NCBI RefSeq assembly: GCF_007859955.1
Contig: NZ_SJPR01000001.1
Span: 871,490 to 935,489 of the forward strand
DNA length: 64,000 nt
Source of the DNA: Botrimarina colliarenosi
GTDB taxonomy: Bacteria > Planctomycetota > Planctomycetia > Pirellulales > Lacipirellulaceae
Direction: 5' to 3'
Shown here one piece after another: positions 27,681-36,524 of this stretch. Each line of letters begins with the position of its first letter. Positions within the stretch are counted from its first letter, which is position 1. A program made the translations under genes and the position numbers. The notes beneath the pieces are model-generated. The model had not been told where the DNA came from, ran no database searches, and was given only the letters and a program-made list of their open reading frames with translations.

Positions 27681-29264
27681 TTACGCTCCCTCGACCTCGT
27701 GCACGATCACGATGTCGTGGACGCCGCCGGTCATTTCTTTCGAGCCCTCGGGGCCGGCGGCGAGGTGCGAACCGCCGACAATCACGACGCGGTCGCCCTT
27801 CGTGGCGAAGCCTTGCTCGATCGCCCAGGCGTCCATGAAGCGGATCAGCGCCTGCGTGTCGAAGGCGGGCGCGCCGCGGAGCGGGGTGACGCCCCAGTAG
27901 AGGCACATCTTGCGGAGCGTCTGCTCGTTGGTGCTGACGCCGATCGTCGGCACGAAGCTGCGGTGCTGCGACAGGGCCATCGCGGTGCGGCCTGAGAAGC
28001 TCGCCGCGACGACCAACTTCGCCCGCAGCGTGTGGGCCATGGCGCCGGCGCCCCGCACCACGGCGCGGGTCACGTCGTGCAGCCGCTTGCCGACCGGCAC
28101 GGCGTCGGCGTCGCGTGGCGGACGGTCGGCCATGCTCCGCTCGGTCGCCAGCGCGATGCGGTTCATCATCTTCACGGTTTCGAGCGGGTAGTTGCCGATC
28201 GCGGTCTCGCCCGAGAGCATGCAGGCGTCGCCACCATCGAGGATCGCGTTGGCGACGTCGGTCACCTCGGACCGCTTCGGTCGCAAGGCGTCATGCATGC
28301 TGTCGAGCATCTGCGTGGCGATAATCACCGGCTTCTCGTGCCGATGGCACGTCGTGATGATCCGCTTCTGCTCGACCGGCATTTCGGCGACGTCAATTTC
28401 GACGCCCAGGTCGCCACGCGCGACCATCACGCCGTCGGCGGCGGCCACAATCTGGTCGAGCCGATCGAGCGCCTCACGCTTCTCGATCTTGGCGATGACG
28501 AGCGCCTCGGAGCCGTTCGACTGGAGGATGTCGCGGAGGGCGTGGACCTCGTCCGGCTTGCGGACGAAGCTCAGGCTGACGAAATCGACGCCCGCCTTGG
28601 CGGCCCATTCGGCGTGCTGGTGGTCGGTCATGCTGATCGCCGGGGCGCTCAGCTTCACGTCCGGCAGGTTGATGCCTTGCCGGCTGCGGATGGTGCCTTG
28701 CTGGACGACCCGCATCCGGGCGCGGCCGGGGGTCTTTTCGACGACTTCCATGCTGACGGTGCCGTCGGCCAGCATGACGTGGTTGCCGACCTGGAGCTCC
28801 TTCACCAGCGGCTTGTAGCTGCAGGTAAACTCGTTCGGCGCGCCGGGCTGGTCGCCCGCGACGAAGAAGAACTCGGCGCCGTGCTCACAGAACAGCGGGT
28901 CGCCGGCGACCTCACCGAGCCGGAACTTGGGGCCCGCCAAGTCGACCAGGATGGCGATCGGCTGGTCGAGCTCTTCGCTGATCTTGCGGATCGTATCGAC
29001 GTTTTGTTGCTGACGCTCGGTGTCACCGTGGGCCATGTTGAGGCGGAAGACGTCGACGCCGGCGAGCGCCAACTTCTTCAGCATCTCGGGCTCGGAACAG
29101 GCGGGGCCGACCGTGGCGACGATCTTGGTACGGGCGCGGCCGCGGATATCGGAAGAAGTTGGCATCGGCAAGGCGCTGGTAAGCGGTGTTCGGACCGCCT
29201 CGGCCAGGCTCGCGGCGGCAGCCGCGGGGTCCGAGGTGAGTGAGTCCGCCTGTTTGGACATCAT
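27681..29264 (-). CDS. pyk: Pyruvate kinase
   Basis: A 527-residue pyruvate kinase, which converts phosphoenolpyruvate and ADP to pyruvate and ATP. Visible motifs are [18 protein letters not shown] near 44, the active-site block [35 protein letters not shown] (catalytic Lys in AKIEK), [20 protein letters not shown], and the allosteric C-domain [24 protein letters not shown]. The N-terminus is extended by about 40 residues compared with typical enzymes. The start ATG at 29264 (MMSKQADSL) is the first after non-coding sequence; [14 protein letters not shown] (residue 34) is an alternative. The stop faces the glycine-zipper gene nine bases away. Confidence 0.93.
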   Translation of the reverse strand: [527 protein letters not shown]

Positions 29265-29462
29265 CGTTTGGCGCCGAGCGTTGGCAGGGAAGGGGAGGGG
29301 GGCGTGGCCAGGCGGCCGTCGCCGGAGGGGGGTCCCTAAGCCTTGCACGAAACGGGCGGTCCGTGAAGCACGATTTCCCGAGACTTTTATGACGATTGCG
29401 ACAGCAGAACCGACAAATCCCCCCGATTTCTCGCCGCGTGGCGGTTGTAGGGGCCCGCGGTT

Positions 29463-30314
29463 ATGCTCGTCGCCATGCCGAGCGGAGTAAAAAAACAGAC
29501 GGATACCCGCGAAGCGGGTAAGCAGGGACTCATCACCGGTGGTTCGGCGGGCCTCGGCCTCGCGATTGCCCGCGCAGCCGCCGCCCAAGGGATGCGGCTC
29601 ACCCTCGTCGGCCGCGACGCCCAGCGGCTCGAAGCGGCGTGCGAGGAGATTTCTCACCGATTTCCGCAGTCCGAATGCCACGGAATCACAGCTGATCTTG
29701 CTGTCAGCGGCGAGGCGTCGCGCGTGGTGGCGGAGGCGTCGACGGACCAGCCGCTCGATTTTGTTTGCCACGCCGCGGGTCTTTCGGCGCGGGGACGCGT
29801 CGTCGATACGCCGCGGGCCGAATTCGAGCGCTTGATGGCGATCAACTTTTTTGCGGCCGCTGAACTCGCCGCCGCGGTGGGCGAACGGCTCGCCGAGCGG
29901 GGGGGCCGGCTGGTGCTGATCGGTTCGCTAGCGACGCGGGTGGCCCCCGGCTACCTGGGCGCCTACCCGGCCAGCAAGCACTCGTTGGCGGCGCTCGCCC
30001 AGCAGTTGCGGATGGAGCTTGGTCCGCAGGGGCTCAAGACCCTGCTGGTCTGCCCCGGACCGATCGCCCGCGACGACGCGGGGACGCGCTATGACGACCA
30101 AGCCAACGGCTTGCCCGAGTCGGCCCGCCGCCCCGGCGGCGGCGCCAAGGTCAAAGCGATCGACCCCACTTGGCTCGCCGAGCGGATCCTCCGCGACTCG
30201 CGACGCGGCCGCAGCGAGCTCGTCACGCCGACGAAGGCGCGGCTGCTGTTTGTGCTGTCGCAGATCTCGCCGTCACTGGGCGACTGGCTGTTGCGACGGC
30301 AGATGAAGCCGTAG
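29463..30314 (+). CDS. Short-chain dehydrogenase/reductase
   Basis: A 283-residue SDR oxidoreductase. The nucleotide-binding motif is TGGSAGLGLAIA near residues 25-36, NAG is replaced by CHAAGLSARG near 99-108, the catalytic Ser is in LVLIGSLATRVAP, and the YxxxK pair is in GAYPASKHSLAAL. The C-terminus (RLLFVLSQISPSLGDWLLRRQMKP) is hydrophobic and may contact the membrane, as in the fabG-like subgroup of unknown substrate. The frame starts at 29463, and a second ATG at 29475 (MPSGVKK) is equally possible. It is transcribed divergently from pyk. Confidence 0.85.
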   Translation: MLVAMPSGVKKQTDTREAGKQGLITGGSAGLGLAIARAAAAQGMRLTLVGRDAQRLEAACEEISHRFPQSECHGITADLAVSGEASRVVAEASTDQPLDFVCHAAGLSARGRVVDTPRAEFERLMAINFFAAAELAAAVGERLAERGGRLVLIGSLATRVAPGYLGAYPASKHSLAALAQQLRMELGPQGLKTLLVCPGPIARDDAGTRYDDQANGLPESARRPGGGAKVKAIDPTWLAERILRDSRRGRSELVTPTKARLLFVLSQISPSLGDWLLRRQMKP

Positions 30315-30351
30315 ACCCAACGCAATTTGAAGTAGCGCTCGGATCGAATTT

Positions 30352-30416
30352 AACCGGGGCTAGCGCCCTGCGGCTGATTGACTCCGCGTATCAGCCGCAG
30401 GGCGCTAGCCCCGGTT
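30352..30416. repeat. Perfect inverted repeat, family G
   Basis: Two perfectly complementary 27-base arms (30352-30378 and 30390-30416, starting AACCGGGGCTAGCGCCCTGC) are separated by 11 bases. They are followed by a T-rich stretch. Lying between the SDR and xseA stops (convergent), it could stop transcription from both sides. Confidence 0.92.
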
Positions 30417-30441
30417 CTTTCCCTTTAGATTGCAATACGTA

Positions 30442-31662
30442 TTAGGCGGTGTCAGTGACATCATCGACGATGCTGACGACTTCGCCCCGGGCGAGTCGCG
30501 TCGTCAATCGATCCCCGACCGAAACCTCGCTCGCCGAACGGACGAGTTTCCCTTGCTGGTCGGTCGTCAGCGAGTAGCCGCGGTGCAAGACGCCGAGCGG
30601 GCTGAGCGAATCGAGCTTGCCCGCGATCGCCCCGAGCCGTGCCCGGCCGCGCTCGACCTGCCGGCCGACGGCGCGGTTTGCTGCGCGGTCGAGGTCGTCT
30701 AGCCGCCGGGCCGTGTCTTGGAGCATCGCATGCGGACGGGCGAACGGCCGGCTGCGGGCGGCGCGGGCGACGCGTTCGTGTCCGAGGGCGACGCGGCGGC
30801 GGGCGGCGCCGTGCAATCGTCCGCTGAGGGTTTGCAGCCGCTGGGTGATCTCGTCACCCGACGGGGCGACGCGCTCGGCCGCCTCGCTGGGGGTCAGCGC
30901 CCGCACGTCGGCGACGAGGTCCGAGAGCGTCACATCGATCTCGTGGCCGACGGCCGAGATCACCGGGATCTCCGAGGCGGCGATCGCGCGGACGACGGCC
31001 TCTTCGTTGAAGCACCACAAGTCCTCGAGGCTGCCGCCGCCGCGGCCGACCACCAGGGCGTCGAGCGCCGGGCGCAGCCGGTTGGCGGCCCGGATGCCGG
31101 CGGCGATCTCGACGGCCGCGCCCTCACCCTGGACGCGCGCCGGAATCACCAGCACGTCGACGCCCCGCCAGCGGCGGCTGAGCACTTGCAAAAAATCGCG
31201 GATCGCGGCGCCGGTGGGGCTGGTGACGAAGGCGATCCGCCGCGGGAAGGCCGGCAGCGGGCGTTTGCGGGCCCGATCGAACAGCCCTTCGGCGGCGAGC
31301 TTTTCACGCAGCTTCTGTAGCTGGAGCTCGAGCGCCCCCACGCCGCGAGGCTGCGCCTCGTTCACCACCAGCTGGTAGCTGCCGCGCGGGGCGTAAACGT
31401 CGACCGAGCCGTGGCAGACCAGCTCGAGGCCGTCGTGCAGGTCGAACCGTAGCCGCGCCGCGGAGCCACGCCACATGACGGCACGGATCTGGGCGGCGTC
31501 GTCTTTGAGCGTGAAGTAGCAGTGCCCCGACGAGGGCCGCGAAAAGTTCGACACCTCGCCGGCGACCCAGACGTCGGGAAAGCCCGACTCGAGGGTTTCC
31601 TTGATCCCCACGGTGAGCGCGGCGACCGAGAGGGGTTCGTGGCTAGCGTTGGGTCGCGTCAC
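30442..31662 (-). CDS. xseA: Exodeoxyribonuclease VII large subunit
   Basis: A 406-residue catalytic subunit of exonuclease VII. The N-terminal OB-fold is VWVAGEVSNFSRPSSGHCYFTLKDDAAQIRAVMWRG. The central exonuclease core has FVTSPTGAAIRDFLQVLSRR, the conserved GRGGGSLEDLWCFNEE near 186-201, and SAVGHEIDVTLSDLVADVRALTPSEAAE. A helical C-terminus ends in SPLGVLHRGYSLTTDQQGKLV. All expected family blocks are present. The small subunit gene (xseB, 21147-21527) is unlinked and in the opposite orientation, unlike many genomes where the two are adjacent. Confidence 0.94.
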   Translation of the reverse strand: MTRPNASHEPLSVAALTVGIKETLESGFPDVWVAGEVSNFSRPSSGHCYFTLKDDAAQIRAVMWRGSAARLRFDLHDGLELVCHGSVDVYAPRGSYQLVVNEAQPRGVGALELQLQKLREKLAAEGLFDRARKRPLPAFPRRIAFVTSPTGAAIRDFLQVLSRRWRGVDVLVIPARVQGEGAAVEIAAGIRAANRLRPALDALVVGRGGGSLEDLWCFNEEAVVRAIAASEIPVISAVGHEIDVTLSDLVADVRALTPSEAAERVAPSGDEITQRLQTLSGRLHGAARRRVALGHERVARAARSRPFARPHAMLQDTARRLDDLDRAANRAVGRQVERGRARLGAIAGKLDSLSPLGVLHRGYSLTTDQQGKLVRSASEVSVGDRLTTRLARGEVVSIVDDVTDTA

Positions 31663-31727
31663 AGTCGGGGGCCTCCATGCGGTGAGGCGCTGATTGTGAC
31701 GCGGTTGGCGGCGGAGCGACAGCGGCG

Positions 31728-32474
31728 CTAGGCGGCGAGCCGCTTGGGGGGCTGGGATCCGGTTGGCTTGGGCGCCGGTCGTTCACGGCGGGCCGGGACG
31801 GCGTCGTCGCGCGTCTCGCCGGTCGCGGCCCACGCCTCGGCTTCGATGGTCAGTCGATTGAACTCGGCTTCGATCTCGAGACGGCGCGCTTCGAGCGCGG
31901 CGCGTTCGAGGTCGGGCGCGACACGCACCTCGGCGCCCAACAGGGCCCGGCCTGTGGTGAAGGGACGCGGGACGGCGAACCGGTCCCAGCTCCGCATCCG
32001 CCAGCAGTGGTCGTAGGCGACGGCGATCGGCACGATCGGCAGGCCCAGTCGCGAGGCGAGGAACACCGGCCCCGGCGCCACCTTGCGGCGCGGTCCGCGG
32101 GGGCCGTCGGGTGTGATCACGAGGTGCTGCTGTTTGCCGCGAGCGGCGAGCTCGCGCAGGGCGGCGACGCCCCCCCGGTTGGACGATCCCCGCACACAGG
32201 CGAAGCCCGAAGCGTGCGCGATCGCCTCGAGGACGTCGGCGTCGCGGTGTCGGCTCACGAGGATCGCCACGTCGGCGTCGGGCCGCAGGTAGACCGGCGC
32301 GAGGAGGTACTCGTGCCAAATCAGGTAGATCCGCGGCCCGCCGATCTGGCGGACCGGGTCGAGCGTTGGGTCGGCGTAAACGACCTCGTAGCGGAGCGTG
32401 CTCATCCACGCCCGCAAGAAATGAGTGAAGGCGTACCCTGCCGCCCCGTTCATGCCGCGCAGCTTGAGTTTCAT
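31728..32474 (-). CDS. Lysophospholipid acyltransferase-type protein (DUF374)
   Basis: A 248-residue protein. The acyltransferase motif is IYLIWHEYLLAPVYL near residue 49 (the WHE block of DUF374). ILVSRHRDADVLEAIAHASGFACVRGSSNRGGVAALREL and ITPDGPRGPRRKVAPGPVFLASRLGLPIVPIAVAY follow. DUF374 proteins are related to LpxL/PlsC acyltransferases of lipid A or phospholipid assembly. The start at 32474 (MKLKLRGMNGAAGYAF) is chosen over a 36-residue longer frame that lacks family character. The C-terminus (about residue 225 on) is Pro/Arg-rich and probably disordered. A role in outer-membrane lipid assembly fits with kdsB in the same window. Confidence 0.86.
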   Translation of the reverse strand: MKLKLRGMNGAAGYAFTHFLRAWMSTLRYEVVYADPTLDPVRQIGGPRIYLIWHEYLLAPVYLRPDADVAILVSRHRDADVLEAIAHASGFACVRGSSNRGGVAALRELAARGKQQHLVITPDGPRGPRRKVAPGPVFLASRLGLPIVPIAVAYDHCWRMRSWDRFAVPRPFTTGRALLGAEVRVAPDLERAALEARRLEIEAEFNRLTIEAEAWAATGETRDDAVPARRERPAPKPTGSQPPKRLAA

Positions 32475-32559
32475 CGTGAGACGTCCGTTTTCCGACCGGT
32501 GAGCGGCGGGAAAACTAGCAAACGCCCGGGCGGCGACGGAAGAGCGAACGGGGCCGCTC

Positions 32560-33450
32560 TTAGCGGGGCCAATCGCCGGCAAAGACCTCGACGGCGGGGC
32601 CGGTCATTACCACATGGCCGTCCGCCTCGCGCCAGCAGAGATCGAGTTCGCCGCCGAGCAGTTCGATCGTCACGCTACGCTCCGTCCGGCCGGTGAGGGC
32701 CGCGGCGACCGCGACAGCGCAGGCGCCGCTGCCACAGGCGAGCGTCTCGCCGGCGCCCCGTTCCCACGTCCGTTGGCGCAGCCGCGTCGGTGATAGCACC
32801 TGGACGAACTCAACGTTCGTGCGTTCCGGAAACGCCGCGTGGGTTTCGATCGGGGGACCCACCGAAGCGACCAGCCCGTCTGAAGGCGGCTCGTCGACGA
32901 AGAGCACGCAGTGTGGGTTGCCCATTGAGAGGATGGTCGCCGTGCGGGCGCCGCCCTCGTCTTCGATGGACGCGGCCCGCAGGTCGCCCTCGGGTCCCGC
33001 CGGCAGTCGGCAGGGGATCGCCTCGGGCGCGAACTCGGGGGCCCCGAGATCGGCTTCCACAACGGTCGCCTTGCCGTCCGCATCGCGGCTGACAATCCGC
33101 ATCGGCACGAGCGTGTCGGCCGTCCGGACCACGACCACCTCGCCAGCCAAGTCCCCGCTGTCGGCGAGCCGTTTGGCGACGCAGCGCAGGGCGTTGCCGC
33201 ACATGGCGGAGTACGACCCGTCGGGGTTGTACATCCGCATCTCGACGCCCGCGTCCGAGTCGGGGCGGGTTTCTGGCAGGATCAGCACGAACCCATCGGC
33301 GCCAACGCCAAACCGCCGGTCGCAGGTCGCCTTCGCCAAGTCGCCTGCCGACTCGATGGGCGCACGGGCGAAGCGCTCGGCCAGCTCGCCGGTTAGCGCT
33401 TCGACAACGACGTAGTCGTTGCCACAGCCGTGCATTTTGGTGAAGCGCAT
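32560..33450 (-). CDS. dapF: Diaminopimelate epimerase
   Basis: A 296-residue enzyme that interconverts LL- and meso-diaminopimelate for lysine and peptidoglycan synthesis. The first catalytic Cys is at 84 in YSAMCGNALRCVAK, and the second is in ETLACGSGACAVAVAAAL near 240. The N-terminal MRFTKMHGCGNDYVVVE and NPDGS substrate motifs are intact. The ATG at 33450 fits the family start exactly. Presence of dapF supports a peptidoglycan wall, as now accepted for planctomycetes. Confidence 0.93.
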   Translation of the reverse strand: MRFTKMHGCGNDYVVVEALTGELAERFARAPIESAGDLAKATCDRRFGVGADGFVLILPETRPDSDAGVEMRMYNPDGSYSAMCGNALRCVAKRLADSGDLAGEVVVVRTADTLVPMRIVSRDADGKATVVEADLGAPEFAPEAIPCRLPAGPEGDLRAASIEDEGGARTATILSMGNPHCVLFVDEPPSDGLVASVGPPIETHAAFPERTNVEFVQVLSPTRLRQRTWERGAGETLACGSGACAVAVAAALTGRTERSVTIELLGGELDLCWREADGHVVMTGPAVEVFAGDWPR

Positions 33451-33684
33451 CGCGGGGAGGTTGGAGAAAGGGGGGCGGGGCGGGGTTGCGTCTCTCATTG
33501 TGGCTCGCCCCTCCGGTCGTCGCCAGCCGCGCCGGGCGGACAAGACCGCGAAGGCGGGGGCAAGGGTGTCAGAAAAAAAATCGTCGACGGCGTGTCGGGC
33601 GAACCATGCCGAATCGGATTGGCAGAGTACGAGGCCAGTTCGACCTCACCGCCACCCCACGAAACTCGAGCAGGATAAGCTCCC

Positions 33685-34368
33685 ATGTCAACGTTCAACC
33701 AATCACTCCTGTTCAAAGCAGTCGTCAGCGTCTGCAGCTGCTACGCCGGTTCCGCCGCCGCCGCTTTGGTGTCGCCGGGTGATTTCGCCGCGCTTTCAGG
33801 AACGACGAGCGCCGCGACGCCGGTTCTCGCCGGCACGGTGCAAGACGATCCCTTGCGGGCTTTTGAGATCCGCGACGGCAGCGACAACCTCCTCGTTTCT
33901 GGCAATCTCCAAGACCGCGTTTCGCTGTCGGATGACCTGGGGACGCTCGTCTTCTCCCCCCGGATCCGGGACACGGCGGGCGTTCCGGGGTTCGCCCCGA
34001 TGGAGATCTTCGCGCTGCAGATCACGGGCTACGGCGGCTACACGACCGAGATCGAATTCCGTACCGATGGATCAGGCGACCAGGGTCCCGACTCCGTGAG
34101 TCGCAGCGCCGACGGCGAGGGGTTGAGGTTCCACTACAACACGTCGCCCCTGTTGCCGCCGGACGAGTCGTACTTCAACTCGATCCTGACGGATGCGACG
34201 GCCTTCGCGCCGATCGGCACGGCGACGATCTTCGCCCGGGTCGGTTCGACCGGCCCCATCTACACGACGACGCTCGAGGGGATCAACGTCCCGGTCCCCG
34301 AGCCGACCGCCAGCGTGCTGGTGTTGGGCGCCCTCGGCCTGGCGGCCACGGTGCGGCGGCGGGGATGA
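33685..34368 (+). CDS. PEP-CTERM sorting-domain secreted protein
   Basis: A 227-residue protein with a signal peptide (KAVVSVCSCYAGSAAAA), a beta-rich body, and a C-terminal sorting tail. The tail has VPVPEPTASVLVLGALGLAATVRRRG, which is a Pro-Glu-Pro motif, a hydrophobic helix and a basic end. PEP-CTERM proteins are processed by an exosortase and usually end up at the cell surface or in extracellular polymer. The exosortase gene is not in this window. The gene stands alone, with a terminator immediately downstream. Confidence 0.87.
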   Translation: MSTFNQSLLFKAVVSVCSCYAGSAAAALVSPGDFAALSGTTSAATPVLAGTVQDDPLRAFEIRDGSDNLLVSGNLQDRVSLSDDLGTLVFSPRIRDTAGVPGFAPMEIFALQITGYGGYTTEIEFRTDGSGDQGPDSVSRSADGEGLRFHYNTSPLLPPDESYFNSILTDATAFAPIGTATIFARVGSTGPIYTTTLEGINVPVPEPTASVLVLGALGLAATVRRRG

Positions 34369-34392
34369 ACTGAAGCTGAATTTGAATCACCG

Positions 34393-34428
34393 AGCAGCCA
34401 CGACTCATCGGTCGTGGCTGCTTCTTTT
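34393..34428 (+). terminator. Rho-independent terminator after the PEP-CTERM gene
   Basis: A perfect 12-base stem, AGCAGCCACGAC (34393-34404) with GTCGTGGCTGCT (34411-34422), has a six-base loop and is followed by TCTTTT. It is the clearest classical terminator in the window. Confidence 0.88.
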
Positions 34429-34441
34429 GGTGGTGACGTTA

Positions 34442-35057
34442 GGAGAAGGAGATGGGGGGGATGTTGGTGATAGGGGGGATCGCAGGCGATGCGGTTAGCG
34501 GCCTAGCGGGACGAAGGGGCCGCCGAGAAGGGACTTCCAATTAAGGTTGAGGTGCCTTTCGGCTGAACCATCAGAAGTCTGGCGCGAATTGCACATAGAG
34601 CTGCGGCTTATCGGAGAAGCCAGCCGCTCGCAGTTTTACCACAGCATCTTCCGCCAGGACTCGCAATTCATTGAGCGCAAGCACGAGTTCGAACTCGTGT
34701 TCGTAGCCAATGCGAACAATCTTCTTGCCGACGAATAAGAACTCTTGCTCGTTGATGGGATCCTGCGAATAACTTCCCCACCAGTGATCGAGTTGATGAT
34801 TGATCGCTGCCAACATCCGCGGGTCCGTTTCGTTGCTCAGCGCATCGGACTCTTCTTCGGTAGTAGCAAATCGCACTCCGAAAAACACCATGGTCGCATC
34901 AGCTCCCATAGCGATTCCTTTTTTGGCGAGGAAAGCGACTGGTTAAAGAATTCTCGAACAGCAGAGCGCCACTGCCGAAGGGACGCTGTCCCACGCGCGG
35001 CTACGCCGGCCGCTTGCGATCCCCCCGTATCTCCACTCATCCCCCTATCTCCTTCTC
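34442..35057. mobile_element. Putative single-gene cassette with terminal inverted repeats (family C)
   Basis: The left arm (34442-34494) and right arm (35010-35057) are inverted copies of the purine-rich family C sequence, which also brackets 3115-3376. The inner ends again read towards GGGGGGATCGCA. The arms enclose one small minus-strand gene (34571-34909) and about 175 bases of gene-free sequence. The cassette sits between the PEP-CTERM terminator and the phosphoglycerate mutase stop, and its right end abuts a solo family D arm. Confidence 0.5.
34571..34909 (-). CDS. Small hypothetical protein inside a repeat-bounded cassette
   Basis: A 112-residue acidic cytosolic protein with no signal peptide or membrane segment. 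It begins MGADATMVFFGVRFATTEEESDAL, has a Trp-rich middle (HQLDHWWGSYSQDP), and ends KLRAAGFSDKPQLYVQFAPDF. The alternating strand/helix pattern suggests a compact single domain. I do not recognise the family. Base use is more AT-rich than in the genes on either side. The isolated position inside inverted-repeat arms parallels the SUKH-like gene at 1806-2132, so a similar immunity- or defence-type role is possible but unproven. Confidence 0.65.
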   Translation of the reverse strand: MGADATMVFFGVRFATTEEESDALSNETDPRMLAAINHQLDHWWGSYSQDPINEQEFLFVGKKIVRIGYEHEFELVLALNELRVLAEDAVVKLRAAGFSDKPQLYVQFAPDF

Positions 35058-35067
35058 GTTAGTTCAA

Positions 35068-35095
35068 CACCGACCACTTACGTGGCCGGCTCGCC
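35068..35095. repeat. Solo arm of inverted repeat family D
   Basis: This 28-base segment (CACCGACCACTTACGTGGCC at its start) matches one arm of the family D pair at 16558-16634, with one or two mismatches. No partner arm is nearby. It ends directly at the stop codon of the phosphoglycerate mutase gene and begins ten bases after the family C cassette. Confidence 0.75.
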
Positions 35096-36304
35096 TTACG
35101 CGCCGAATTTGGCGAGGCGGTTGGCGTTGGCTAGGGCGAGAGTCATCAGGTGCTTGGCCTCGAATTGGCCGAGGCCGCCGGTGCGGCACTCCGCTTCGCC
35201 GAAGGACTCGGCGCCGTCGCAGCGGCAGTTCTTCGCCCACAACAGCGTTGGCACGGGGTGCCAGCTGTGGCTGGCGAGCATCGCCGGCGTGCTGTGGTCG
35301 CCGGTGGCGATGAAGACGTCCGGCTTGAGGGCCATGATCTTCGGGACGGCCGCGTCGTACTCCTCGGTGCGTTTGACCTTGGCGTCGAAGGCGCCATCTT
35401 CGCCGGTGCTGTCGGTGTACTTGAAATGGATGAAGAAGAAGTCGTACTTGTCCCAGTTCGCCTTGAGGACTTCCATCTGCTCATCGATCGTCTGGGCGTC
35501 GCCAACAACGTCCATGCCAACCAGCGAGGCGAGCCCCTTGTACATCGGGTAAACGGCGATCGCGGCCGCCTTGAGGCCGTAGACGGTTTCGAAGTTCTCG
35601 ATCGACGGCTTGCCGGTGATGCCGCGGAGGGTGCAGCAGTTGGCCTTCGGCTCGTCGGCGAGCAGCTTCTTCACCTGGGCGATGAACTCGTCACAGATCT
35701 TGGCGGTCTTCGCGCTGCCGGCGTCCTTGGCGACGGCCGATAGGGGGGGCACGCCGGTCGCTTGCGGGTCGGTGTCGGCGACGTTGCCTTCGAGGCCGGG
35801 GCCACGGAGCACGACCACAAAGCGGTGCTCCTTGACCGGCTTCACGATCACTTCGACGCCGTCGATCTTGATCTCTTTGGCGAGCCGCTCGACGATCGGC
35901 GTCGACTCTTCGGTCGGGATGCGGCCGGCGCGGCGGTCGCTGATGTTGCCGGCGGCGTCGAGCGTGCAGAAGTTGGCCCGGATGGCGACGTCGCCCTCCT
36001 CGAGCTTGAAGCCGATGCCGGTCGCCTCGAGGGCGCCGCGGCCGATGAGGAACTCGACCGGGTCGTAGCCGAAGAGCCCCAAATGGCCCGGCCCGGACCC
36101 GGGCGAGATGCCGGGCGCCACGGGGATCGACCCGCCGCAGACGCCTTCCTTCGCCAGCTTATCGAGGTGGGGGGTTTTGGCGGTCTCGAGCTCGGTCTTC
36201 CCCCCCGGCTGCTGCGGCAGGCCGCCCAGGCCGTCGCCGACGTACATGACGATCTTCGAGTCGTTCTTCTGCAGCAGCGGCTTGATCAGCTCGTGGATAT
36301 TCAT
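35096..36304 (-). CDS. apgM: Cofactor-independent phosphoglycerate mutase, archaeal type
   Basis: A 402-residue member of the alkaline-phosphatase superfamily that interconverts 3- and 2-phosphoglycerate. Metal and active-site motifs are VMYVGDGLGGLPQQPGGKTELETAKTP near 19, the phosphoserine loop APGISPGSGPGHLGLFGYDP near 62-81, IHFKYTDSTGEDGAFDAKVKRTEEYD, and IATGDHSTPAML. The length and motif spacing match the archaeal-type enzyme (ApgM), not the longer bacterial GpmI. The ATG at 36304 (MNIHELIKPLLQKND) is preferred over a very long upstream frame that runs through the repeat and aroK. It is divergent from aroK. Confidence 0.92.
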   Translation of the reverse strand: MNIHELIKPLLQKNDSKIVMYVGDGLGGLPQQPGGKTELETAKTPHLDKLAKEGVCGGSIPVAPGISPGSGPGHLGLFGYDPVEFLIGRGALEATGIGFKLEEGDVAIRANFCTLDAAGNISDRRAGRIPTEESTPIVERLAKEIKIDGVEVIVKPVKEHRFVVVLRGPGLEGNVADTDPQATGVPPLSAVAKDAGSAKTAKICDEFIAQVKKLLADEPKANCCTLRGITGKPSIENFETVYGLKAAAIAVYPMYKGLASLVGMDVVGDAQTIDEQMEVLKANWDKYDFFFIHFKYTDSTGEDGAFDAKVKRTEEYDAAVPKIMALKPDVFIATGDHSTPAMLASHSWHPVPTLLWAKNCRCDGAESFGEAECRTGGLGQFEAKHLMTLALANANRLAKFGA

Positions 36305-36423
36305 CGCGGCGGGGCAGGGGCTTGGAGACAGGAGGGGGCCAGAGAGCCGTGGCGTCCTCGCCCACGGCCGAACCCGTAATCGTCGGCATCCGGGCCCTGG
36401 CGACAAGTCCCGAAAGCCAACTC

Positions 36424-36513
36424 TTGTGGGAGGGGTCTCCCGACCCCGATTCCGCGCTGCGATAGGTGGGCGGTTGGCGTACCGTAATCGGGGTCTGGAG
36501 ACCCCTCCCACAA
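36424..36513. repeat. Inverted repeat, family H, in the apgM-aroK divergent region
   Basis: The arms at 36424-36451 and 36486-36513 are 28 bases each (TTGTGGGAGGGGTCTCCCGA at the left), with one mismatch. The right arm ends 11 bases before the aroK start codon. Any aroK promoter must lie in or beyond the repeat. Confidence 0.9.
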
Positions 36514-36524
36514 AAGTCAGGCCC

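Noticed and set aside
29265..29771. N-terminal extension of pyruvate kinase
   Set aside because: The extension overlaps the divergent SDR gene and its upstream region and reads as random sequence. The start at 29264 already exceeds the usual length.
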